5,154 bases of DNA, from contig JACPZR010000115.1 of NCBI GenBank assembly GCA_016195395.1, positions 1 to 5,154 of the forward strand, given 5' to 3'. This DNA is from Spirochaetia bacterium. GTDB taxonomy: Bacteria; Spirochaetota; Leptospirae; Leptospirales; Leptonemataceae. This document shows, in pieces, positions 1-5,154 of the stretch (its first letter is position 1; each line of letters begins with the position of its first letter). The position numbers and the translations under genes are program-made. A model generated the notes under the pieces. It worked only from the letters and a program-made list of their open reading frames with translations. It was not told the DNA's origin and made no database searches.

Positions 1-1426
1 GCTCGACCAAAACCTGCGGCAGGTCTTTTTGCGAAGCAGGCATACGATCCAGCAGGTCCAGAGCCTCGGTGAAAGACTTGCCAGTTCGCAGGCTCTCGGA
101 AAGGTCCAGACGCGCCTGGACCAACTGCGGATCTTTCTCCACGGCGAGTTTCACCTCGCTGCGGTGCTCGGCGGCGCCTTTGCCATTGGGGAATCCCAGT
201 CCTTTGAGGGCTTTCGCAAGCAGGTAATGGGCCAGGGCGGATTCCGGACGCAGGCGAACTGCCTCAGCCGCCGATTTCCGGGCCTCCTCAAACTGGAGCC
301 TCACCAATTGCAGGCGAGCCTGTTGCTCGAGAGCATCGGCATCCCGCGCGTCGCGCTTAAGGGCCTCGGCAATCACGCGGCCAGCGTCGTCGAGTTTGTT
401 TGCGTCTACATAGAAGCCAATCAGCTTCGAACGGACATCGACGTTCGTTGGATCCTTTTCGAGGGACGCCTTCAACTCCTGAATCGCGGCATCGCGTTGT
501 CCGTTCTGAAATAGAAAAAGCGCGTGAGACGAGCGATATGCCGTGTCAGGCAAGGCGGACAACCGGAGTACGGTCTGTTCCGCTTCCTTCATCCGCCCGG
601 AACTCTGCTGCAGCTTCGACAATTCCAACAAAGCGACGCCGTGGTTCGGGTCCGATGCCAGCGCCTTTTGGTATTGGGCCTCGGCCACTCCTGGCTTTCC
701 GATGGCGGTGTAGAAGCGTCCAAACGCCACGAGAGCATCCGGAGAGTTGGGGGAACGTTCCACGGCGCTGCGAAATGTCTTTTCAGCGCCGGCCTCATCG
801 TGATCCACAGTCCATTGCATGAGCGCCAGGTTCGACGCAGCTTTGGGATGCGAGGGATCCTTCTGGAGCGCCTCTTGCAGGTGCGCCTTTGCGGCGGCGG
901 TCTTGTTCTGCCTCCACTCCACGGTCGCGAGGACGGTCAGGATCTCCGGATCGCCGGCGCGCAGGGCCAAGGCGGCCTGAGCATAGCTTTCCGCGATCGT
1001 CAGCATCTTCTGGTCGTTGTTGCGGCTGAGAATATCCGCGAGTTTGACCCGCGAGTCGACGTGAGCGGGGTCGAGATCCGAGGCGGTTTTGAAGGATGCA
1101 ACCGCCCGGGCGGTCGCTCCGGTGTGTAGCAGGGCGGCCCCCAATTGGTAGTGCAGGCCGGCGTTCTTCGGCGTCGCTGCGATGGCGTTCTGAAACTCGA
1201 TGATCGCCGCCGCGTAATCTTTCCTCTCGACGTAGGCCTGCGCTGATTTCACCCACGCTTTGCTTTTCTCCTCAGGCGACCGGGCACAGGAAGCAAGAAT
1301 CAACGTGAGCGTCAGTGAAACAAGAACTCGAAACCGATGGAGGAACAAAAGCCCGCGCAGGGCCGGACGGTTCCGTCGCTTCGTCCGGCTCCGTTGCGCA
1401 GCCGGGTTCTTTTGAAGATTACGCAT
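1..1426 (-). CDS. TPR-repeat lipoprotein, 3' end outside window
   Basis: The visible 475 residues form a secreted, lipid-anchored tetratricopeptide-repeat protein. The start ATG (1426-1424) is preceded by an AAGGA Shine-Dalgarno sequence 7 bases upstream. A long Arg/Lys-rich N-region (residues 1-33) leads into a hydrophobic stretch (about 34-44) ending in the lipobox L-A-S-C, with Cys47 as the predicted lipidation site. Ala at +2 favours outer-membrane sorting by the E. coli rule. From about residue 56 onward the protein is almost continuous 34-residue helix pairs with the TPR pattern (for example Y-A-A-A-I-I-E-F near 71-78, then A-x-x-x-x-P-K-N), roughly eleven or more repeats. The frame is open to the left edge, so the C-terminus is unknown. 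TPR lipoproteins of this style serve as scaffolds in envelope or exopolysaccharide assembly, including PrsT-like proteins of PEP-CTERM systems, but nothing here fixes a partner. The gene follows the queF remnant closely and was probably cotranscribed with it. Confidence 0.88.
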   Translation of the reverse strand, partial: MRNLQKNPAAQRSRTKRRNRPALRGLLFLHRFRVLVSLTLTLILASCARSPEEKSKAWVKSAQAYVERKDYAAAIIEFQNAIAATPKNAGLHYQLGAALLHTGATARAVASFKTASDLDPAHVDSRVKLADILSRNNDQKMLTIAESYAQAALALRAGDPEILTVLATVEWRQNKTAAAKAHLQEALQKDPSHPKAASNLALMQWTVDHDEAGAEKTFRSAVERSPNSPDALVAFGRFYTAIGKPGVAEAQYQKALASDPNHGVALLELSKLQQSSGRMKEAEQTVLRLSALPDTAYRSSHALFLFQNGQRDAAIQELKASLEKDPTNVDVRSKLIGFYVDANKLDDAGRVIAEALKRDARDADALEQQARLQLVRLQFEEARKSAAEAVRLRPESALAHYLLAKALKGLGFPNGKGAAEHRSEVKLAVEKDPQLVQARLDLSESLRTGKSFTEALDLLDRMPASQKDLPQVLVE

Positions 1427-1433
1427 GAATGTT

Positions 1434-1438
1434 TCCTT
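1434..1438 (-). promoter_or_regulatory. Ribosome binding site of TPR lipoprotein gene
   Basis: AAGGA on the minus strand lies 7 bases before the ATG at 1426 and inside the 18-base gap after the queF stop. It decides the start of the lipoprotein, although the hydrophobic signal core begins unusually late, more than 30 residues downstream. Confidence 0.7.
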
Positions 1439-1444
1439 ACGTGT

Positions 1445-1702
1445 TTACTTGGAACGTTTGAAGTGCGCGGTCACTTTAGTGCCAATTCCGCCTCTGGGCG
1501 TAAAATCGCCGAGGACGGTCGCGCTGCGGGGCTTGCAGGCTTTCACGATGTCCTCGAGGAAGCGGTTGACTATGTTTTCCTGGAAGATGCCAAGGTTGCG
1601 GTAGGCGAGCATGTACATCTTCAAGGACTTCAGCTCGACGCACCACTTGTCCGGTACGTAGGTCAACGTGATCGCGCCGTGATCGGGGAGGCCGGTTTTG
1701 GC
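1445..1702 (-). pseudogene. queF: 5'-truncated QueF, NADPH-dependent preQ0 reductase
   Basis: QueF reduces 7-cyano-7-deazaguanine (preQ0) to preQ1 with NADPH in the cytoplasm, a step of queuosine synthesis. The recognisable part begins at K-T-G-L-P-D (about 1699-1682). It includes the Asp of the K-T-G-x-P-D motif, the family signature E-L-K-S-L-K (1636-1619), R-N-L-G-I-F-Q-E (Glu at 1579-1577) and the C-terminal G-D-F-T-P-R-G-G-I, ending at TAA (1447-1445). The N-terminal half is missing. The family motif reads C-P-K-T-G, but here the two residues before K-T-G are G-A. The only Cys nearby is displaced by one residue and sits in sequence unlike QueF. The frame meets a stop at 1753-1751, and no ATG or GTG start lies between that stop and the TTG at 1666-1664, which is inside the conserved domain. 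As read, it cannot encode a working enzyme. A true deletion or an assembly mis-join are both possible. The family assignment is firm. Confidence 0.85.
1685..1691 (+). promoter_or_regulatory. Shine-Dalgarno-like GGGGAGG before TTG 1698
   Basis: GGGGAGG lies 6 bases before a TTG in the dehydrogenase frame. The same bases are the complement of the conserved QueF codons for G-L-P-D, so the match is probably fortuitous. It could nevertheless allow translation of the truncated dehydrogenase. Confidence 0.35.
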
Positions 1703-2759
1703 CCCGCAGGGGCTCCCGGCTGCGGCGGTGATGTTCCAATCGTTGTGTGATCAGGCGGGGCTCCGTCTGAAATCGTACGGATCGATCAACACTCCGCTTG
1801 ATTTCGAGGAGCTTGCACGGCTGGAGCCCGCGCTCCTTATAGTGCCAACGTCGTTCAAAATCAACAAAACGGTCATCGAGCTGGCGGCCGACCGCATCGG
1901 CGCCTTTGCTTCTATTTCCACCGGAACCGACCATGTGGACCTGCGGGCTTTGGCGGATGCCGGCCGTCGCTTCTTTCATGCTCCAGGAGCCAACGCAGAG
2001 TCCGTGGCCGAATACGTTGTCTCTGCCGCCGCGTCGCTTCTGGATTTTCGTGCGCTCGAGAATGAGAGAGACCTGCGCGTGGGGATTGTGGGCTACGGAC
2101 GGATTGGTTCGCGTGTGGCGCGGATGTTTGATCTTCTCGGTTTCACGATTCAGTACTACGATCCCTTTGTGGACGCCGACCCGGACTGGAAACAAACGAG
2201 CCTCTGGGAACTCCTGTCATCCGACATTCTCACATTGCACGTCCCCCTGACGCGGGACGGAGCGCATCCCACGGCAGGCATGGTTGATGAAGCGCTGGCC
2301 CACGCTCTCTCTCCGCATACTCTCTTCATGAACACAAGCCGGGGAGCCACCATGACGCAGGAGGCCTTCCGAGCTGTCGCATTGCGAGGCCCCTGCGTGA
2401 TGGATGTGTTTCCGGTGGAACCACCGGCGCCCTGGATGACAGAGATTCCGCGGATCGTCACACCCCATGTGGCAGGATATAATTACGAAGCGCGTGCGGG
2501 CGGAACACGTATGGTGGCGCTGCAATTTGCGGGCGCGCTCGGCCTCACGGAAGACATGGTGCCGCCCATTCCGCGGATAACGTTTTCGCACTACGTGACA
2601 TCTTTCTTTGATGATGAATCAAACGCGCTCAAACGCGACCCGTCTTCTTTTGGTCCGCGGCGTGAAGGGTACCCGGACAGAGGGTCGCTCGCGGATGCGC
2701 ACCGGCGGGGCTCCCAGACAGAGACGGAGGCGTTTCTCTTTGAGCGGCTCTTCGGCTGA
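1698..2759 (+). CDS. pdxB: PdxB-like 4-phosphoerythronate dehydrogenase, N-terminus truncated
   Basis: This is an NAD-dependent D-2-hydroxyacid dehydrogenase. PdxB oxidises 4-phosphoerythronate in DXP-dependent pyridoxal-phosphate synthesis. Visible motifs are S-T-G-T-D-H-V-D and H-A-P-G-A-N-A-E-S-V-A-E-Y (substrate domain), Rossmann G-Y-G-R-I-G (2091-2108) followed by an acidic residue about 20 positions on, and the catalytic Arg in N-T-S-R-G (2340-2342), Glu in P-V-E-P (2418-2420) and His in T-P-H-V-A-G-Y (2466-2468). H-[IV]-A-G-Y and the C-terminal extension (about 2560-2756) favour PdxB over generic dehydrogenases. Family similarity starts at about 1713 with L-P-A-A-A-V-M-F, which in PdxB follows a first beta strand ending in D-E-N. 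That strand, about ten residues, is absent, and the preceding bases are antisense queF. Possible starts are TTG 1698 (SD-like sequence upstream), GTG 1728 and ATG 1731. It overlaps queG by 20 bases. The enzyme class is firm; the exact substrate is less so, and function is doubtful if the truncation is real. Confidence 0.8.
   Translation: MAPQGLPAAAVMFQSLCDQAGLRLKSYGSINTPLDFEELARLEPALLIVPTSFKINKTVIELAADRIGAFASISTGTDHVDLRALADAGRRFFHAPGANAESVAEYVVSAAASLLDFRALENERDLRVGIVGYGRIGSRVARMFDLLGFTIQYYDPFVDADPDWKQTSLWELLSSDILTLHVPLTRDGAHPTAGMVDEALAHALSPHTLFMNTSRGATMTQEAFRAVALRGPCVMDVFPVEPPAPWMTEIPRIVTPHVAGYNYEARAGGTRMVALQFAGALGLTEDMVPPIPRITFSHYVTSFFDDESNALKRDPSSFGPRREGYPDRGSLADAHRRGSQTETEAFLFERLFG
2726..2730 (+). 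promoter_or_regulatory. Ribosome binding site GGAGG for queG TTG start
   Basis: GGAGG lies inside the 3' end of the dehydrogenase gene, 9 bases before an in-frame TTG at 2740. It selects that TTG over the upstream ATGs at 2695 and 2608, which would add N-terminal sequence unlike the family. Confidence 0.6.
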
Positions 2760-3699
2760 CCTTGATGTAAGAGAGCGGATTCGGGAGACGGCCCTGGCCG
2801 CAGGATACGACCTGGCGGGTTTCTCTTCACCCAAGCTCCACGAGGACGACAAAGTCCGACTGACCGAGTTCGCGGAGGCCTGTGCCGGCTCCTCGATGGA
2901 ATGGATGCGGGAATCGCTTCCGCTTCGCCTGGATATTACGCGAATCTTTGCTGCTGTCGAGAGCGTTCTTGTCTTGGGCACTGTGTATCGGACATCGGCC
3001 TACGATGAGGCGCTTTCCAAGGGGAGGAGGCGGGTGGCACGGTATGCAGCCGGCCGGGAGTATCACAAAACGCTCCGAAAGAAAGGCGCCCGGCTCATCC
3101 AAGAGATCCAGAAAATCGCACCCGATGCGCGCGCGCGTGTGGTTGTGGACTCGGCTCCGGCCCCGGAAAAGGTCTTTGCGCGCTATGCCGGAATCGGCTG
3201 GCAGGGAAAAAACACGAACATCATCCACCCAGAGAAGGGCTCGTACTTCTTTTTGTCATTAGTGTTCTTGAACTTGAATCTGGCGCCAGATGCCCCCATG
3301 GCGGACCATTGTGCCCAGTGCAATAAGTGTGTTGAGGCATGCCCCACAGGCGCTCTGCGTCCCTATGAGATTGACCCGCTGTCTTGCATTTCGTACTGGA
3401 CGATCGAAGCGCGCACCGCGATCCCGGAGTCGATCAGCAGTCGTCTGAATCAATGGGTGTTTGGGTGCGATATTTGTCAGGAAGTCTGTCCGTTCAACCG
3501 CAAACCCTCCGCGCGAGCCTGCCAGTCGCGCGAAACACGTTTGCACGCGTCCCCGTTGGTCCTCGATCTCATCGCATGTCCGGACATCCCAAGTGAAACC
3601 GACTGGAAAGAAAAAACCAAAGGTCACGCTCTCGCCCGCGCCCCGTACGCGAACTTCAAACAGGCGTGGTCGAGTGCGGACGGAAAAGAACCGAATTAA
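2740..3699 (+). CDS. queG: Epoxyqueuosine reductase QueG
   Basis: QueG reduces epoxyqueuosine to queuosine at the wobble position of GUN-anticodon tRNAs, using cobalamin and two [4Fe-4S] clusters. From the TTG at 2740 the protein has 319 residues. Similarity begins almost at once (V-R-E-R-I-R-E-T-A near residue 10). The conserved V-D-S-A-P segment carries Asp137, in the position of the family's catalytic Asp. It is followed by the A-G-I-G-W-Q-G-K-N-T signature. The first ferredoxin-type motif has Cys191, 194, 197 and 201 (C-x2-C-x2-C-x3-C-P). The second set has Cys216 (in C-I-S-Y-W-T-I-E) and Cys243, 246 and 250 (C-x2-C-x3-C-P-F-N). All eight cluster cysteines are therefore present. The C-terminal HEAT-like domain of the longer B. 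subtilis and E. coli enzymes (about 380 residues) is absent; shorter forms are common. The gene overlaps the dehydrogenase by 20 bases and mutY by about 26, suggesting translational coupling. Confidence 0.95.
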   Translation: MSGSSADLDVRERIRETALAAGYDLAGFSSPKLHEDDKVRLTEFAEACAGSSMEWMRESLPLRLDITRIFAAVESVLVLGTVYRTSAYDEALSKGRRRVARYAAGREYHKTLRKKGARLIQEIQKIAPDARARVVVDSAPAPEKVFARYAGIGWQGKNTNIIHPEKGSYFFLSLVFLNLNLAPDAPMADHCAQCNKCVEACPTGALRPYEIDPLSCISYWTIEARTAIPESISSRLNQWVFGCDICQEVCPFNRKPSARACQSRETRLHASPLVLDLIACPDIPSETDWKEKTKGHALARAPYANFKQAWSSADGKEPN

Positions 3700-4735
3700 C
3701 CTCCGGCCTCTCTACACGTGGTATAAGAAGAATGCTCGCGCGCTGCCGTTCCGGGGACAGAAGGATCCCTATGTAATTTTGGTATCGGAAATCATGCTGC
3801 AACAGACACGCGTCGCCGCAATGATCCCTCGTTTTCTAGATTTTACCGCGCAGTTTGGAGATTTTAAGGCCTTGGCCCAGGCGCCAGAAGAGCGGGTCCT
3901 CGCTGCATGGAAGGGACTTGGGTACTACTCGCGTGCGCGAAACCTGAAGCGTGCTGCTGGTGAAATCATCCGCCTCCATAACGGAGAGTTCCCTGACCAT
4001 TTCGACGAAGCTGTGAAACTTCCGGGTGTGGGTCCTTACACCGCCGCCGCAGTCCTTTCGATTGCCAGAGATATTCCTGTGGCAGTCGTTGATGGCAATG
4101 TGAAGCGCGTTCTCACGCGTTATCTGTATCCGGATACTATCAGAACCGACTCGGAATTCAGGGACAGAGCTCAGTCACTTCTTCAACACGGTGGCAGCAA
4201 CGCCAACCCCGGCCTTCACAACCAGGCGGTGATGGAATTGGGAGCATTGGTCTGCCTCCCTTCCACACCGCAGTGCTCCATCTGCCCGCTTCGCGCCACA
4301 TGCGGAGCCTTCCATTCGGGCGGCCCGGACCTTGCCGTGGGCCTGACTGCAAAAAAGAAACCCCCGCAGACACCTTTGACCATCGAGGCCTTTATTATTG
4401 AAGAGAACGGAAACGTGTTGTTGGAGGACGGCGCCATGCGGCCCATCCTGAAAGGACACTGGTTTTTCCCGTCGCGAATTTCATCGCCTTCAAGCATTCT
4501 TTTCGAGAGCCCCGGCATTGCGGCTAGTGCCCGCTTGCATGATTCGGTCCGACTTCCCGTGATCCGGCATTCAATCACAAAATACAAAGTGTCGCTTCTG
4601 CCGCTGATCCCGTTACGCGGTTCGTACGACACGCAGGGAATGCGCGCAGTACCGATAGACCAGCTCGAAGAGTGGCTCGCCACCTCCGCAGCGCTCAAGG
4701 TCTTGCGTGCGTTTATGAAAGTGTATCAGAAATAA
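3674..4735 (+). CDS. mutY: A/G-specific adenine DNA glycosylase MutY
   Basis: MutY removes adenine mispaired with 8-oxoguanine in base-excision repair. From GTG 3674 the protein has 353 residues, matching E. coli MutY (350). The catalytic Glu39 sits in S-E-I-M-L-Q-Q-T, the helix-hairpin-helix is L-P-G-V-G-P-Y-T-A (116-124), and the catalytic Asp140 is in V-V-D-G-N-V. The [4Fe-4S] loop has Cys194, 201, 204 and 210 in the exact C-x6-C-x2-C-x5-C spacing. From about residue 235 a NUDIX-like C-terminal domain follows, with G-H-W-F-F-P and R-H-S-I-T-K-Y, matching the 8-oxoG-recognition domain. The start is uncertain: GTG 3674 has only a weak AGG upstream, and the frame stays open into queG with another GTG at 3593. 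Similarity begins at about L-Y-T-W-Y (near residue 13), which supports 3674. The start lies inside queG, so it is probably translated by coupling. The stop is TAA. Confidence 0.95.
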   Translation: MRTEKNRINLRPLYTWYKKNARALPFRGQKDPYVILVSEIMLQQTRVAAMIPRFLDFTAQFGDFKALAQAPEERVLAAWKGLGYYSRARNLKRAAGEIIRLHNGEFPDHFDEAVKLPGVGPYTAAAVLSIARDIPVAVVDGNVKRVLTRYLYPDTIRTDSEFRDRAQSLLQHGGSNANPGLHNQAVMELGALVCLPSTPQCSICPLRATCGAFHSGGPDLAVGLTAKKKPPQTPLTIEAFIIEENGNVLLEDGAMRPILKGHWFFPSRISSPSSILFESPGIAASARLHDSVRLPVIRHSITKYKVSLLPLIPLRGSYDTQGMRAVPIDQLEEWLATSAALKVLRAFMKVYQK

Positions 4736-4753
4736 CCCGTAAACGGAGCGGCC

Positions 4754-4769
4754 TGACGTTATTTGACGT
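4754..4769. repeat. TGACGT direct repeat, 10-base period
   Basis: TGACGT occurs at 4754-4759 and again at 4764-4769, exactly one helical turn apart, just downstream of mutY. This could be a small protein-binding site or chance; no known operator is recognised. Confidence 0.4.
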
Positions 4770-4772
4770 GTG

Positions 4773-4795
4773 CATTATGTCTCGTAGACATAATG
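4773..4795. repeat. Perfect inverted repeat, 10-base arms, 3-base loop
   Basis: CATTATGTCT (4773-4782) and AGACATAATG (4786-4795) are exact reverse complements around CGT. G-T wobble pairs could extend the stem slightly in RNA. The stem is AT-rich and lacks a following T-run, so it is an atypical intrinsic terminator. It could equally be a palindromic protein-binding site. Its place between two convergent stops favours a terminator or transcript-end role. Confidence 0.75.
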
Positions 4796-4796
4796 T

Positions 4797-4832
4797 GTTT
4801 CACGGGCAACAGAACCTCATAACACGTGAAAC
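4797..4832. repeat. Inverted repeat, 8-base arms, 20-base loop
   Basis: GTTTCACG (4797-4804) pairs with CGTGAAAC (4825-4832). It starts one base after the perfect palindrome at 4773-4795, giving two tandem dyads. The stem ends 9 bases short of the stop codon (4844-4842) of the minus-strand gene, so it may act in ending that transcript. Confidence 0.55.
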
Positions 4833-4841
4833 CCGGCCGGC

Positions 4842-5154
4842 TCACGGCTTCAGCGGGACATTGATCCGTATCTGGATGGCGCGCTCCGCCCGGTCAACGT
4901 TGAGCGCGCTCTGCCTCACTTTCTCTTGGAATGTCCGCTCTTGATAGAGGTTGAAGTGGACCGCGGCTGATGCGCCGCCGGCAATGTTGGCTGCATAGAA
5001 CACGAGGCCCACGGCGCCCAGAAGAATCGATCCCGTGTGCTTGGTATTCGAACGCCGCTCCAATGAATACATCGCCGCGGCGGATCCCAAAAACACAGCA
5101 TTGAAAAAGAAGGCTGTCAACCCATCGGCGTAGTGCCCAGAATACACCTGGCCC
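4842..5154 (-). CDS. Small membrane protein, C-terminal part; 5' end outside window
   Basis: About 103 C-terminal residues are visible, ending at TGA (4844-4842). The frame is open through the right edge. A GTG at 5147 could be read as a start, but it encodes the Val of G-Q-V-Y-S-G, and this G-Q-x-Y-x-G pattern normally lies inside such proteins (often after P-G-x-G), so the gene very likely begins outside. Two hydrophobic segments can be seen: G-L-T-A-F-F-F-N through A-A-A-M-Y (about 5120-5070) and I-L-L-G-A-V-G-L-V-F-Y-A-A through A-A-V (about 5025-4965). They are separated by a charged loop rich in Arg and Lys. A polar tail of about 35 residues follows. The pattern resembles DUF5683/TM2-type small membrane proteins, but this is a weak guess and no function can be given. 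The gene converges on mutY. Confidence 0.7.
   Translation of the reverse strand, partial: GQVYSGHYADGLTAFFFNAVFLGSAAAMYSLERRSNTKHTGSILLGAVGLVFYAANIAGGASAAVHFNLYQERTFQEKVRQSALNVDRAERAIQIRINVPLKP

Larger units (their letters stand above)
4736..4841. other. Convergent intergenic region between mutY and membrane protein gene
   Basis: This 106-base gap separates the stops of two converging genes. It is visibly richer in A and T than its flanks and holds a TGACGT direct repeat, a perfect 10-base-arm inverted repeat and a second 8-base-arm inverted repeat. It may terminate transcription from both sides, but no clear T-tract follows either stem on either strand. Confidence 0.6.

Noticed and set aside
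29..1129. Long open frames on the plus strand across the first kilobase
   Set aside because: They lie antisense to the TPR gene, whose frame gives clear TPR repeats, a lipobox and a ribosome site. The plus-strand translations show no recognisable domain.
795..1256. A different minus-strand frame within the TPR region
   Set aside because: It is a low-complexity Arg/Gly/Pro-rich out-of-frame reading of the same DNA; the TPR pattern is in the frame starting at 1426.
1700..1715. GCCCC/GGGGC stem as a terminator
   Set aside because: It has only five-base arms, no T-run, and lies at the 5' ends of divergent genes where a terminator is not expected.
1476..2195. Long minus-strand frame spanning the dehydrogenase and queF
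   Set aside because: It is the antisense of the dehydrogenase and out of frame with queF, with no domain resemblance.
2608..2739. queG start at ATG 2608 or 2695
   Set aside because: The extension is Arg-rich and unlike QueG, while GGAGG before TTG 2740 matches the point where family similarity begins.
3461..3673. Upstream extension of mutY to an ATG at 3461
   Set aside because: The added residues are an out-of-frame reading of the queG iron-sulfur region and would make MutY about 70 residues too long.
4770..4800. Possible dif or tyrosine-recombinase site in the palindrome
   Set aside because: It has short runs reminiscent of dif (GCAT..., ATAATG), but the arms are not separated by a 6-base spacer and the XerC/XerD arm sequences do not match.

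Overview
The window comes from a GC-rich, apparently Gram-negative bacterial chromosome. Every gene is typically bacterial. One product is a predicted lipoprotein with a signal-peptidase-II lipobox, and the housekeeping genes (queuosine synthesis, vitamin B6 synthesis, DNA repair) point to chromosome rather than plasmid or phage. The phylum cannot be fixed from sequence alone. An Acidobacteriota- or PVC-like origin is only a guess from the style of the TPR lipoprotein. I see no transposase, integrase, CRISPR array, rRNA or tRNA.

Layout. On the minus strand, reading leftward from about 1702, there is a 5'-truncated queF (preQ0 reductase). It is followed after 17 bases by a TPR-repeat lipoprotein gene (start 1426) that runs off the left edge. 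On the plus strand, reading rightward from about 1698, three tightly overlapping genes form an apparent operon: a PdxB-like 4-phosphoerythronate dehydrogenase, queG (epoxyqueuosine reductase) and mutY (A/G-specific adenine glycosylase). After mutY comes a 106-base convergent intergenic region with two adjacent inverted repeats and a short direct repeat. The last feature is the 3' part of a minus-strand gene for a small membrane protein that continues past the right edge.

How the genes relate. QueF and QueG act at two steps of the same pathway, the queuosine modification of tRNA position 34 (preQ0 to preQ1, and epoxyqueuosine to queuosine). Here they sit in two divergent transcription units. 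PdxB-like dehydrogenase and MutY are unrelated housekeeping functions sharing the queG operon, and the overlapping starts suggest translational coupling.

Most notable observation. The two divergent leading genes meet head to head at about 1700-1715, and both lack their 5' ends. QueF loses its start, its N-terminal region and the canonical nucleophile-containing CPKTG context. The dehydrogenase loses roughly its first ten residues. The simplest reading is one deletion (or an assembly mis-join) that removed both 5' ends and the divergent promoter region between them. I found no evidence of a new multi-gene system; this junction and the palindromic intergenic region are what deserve a second look.
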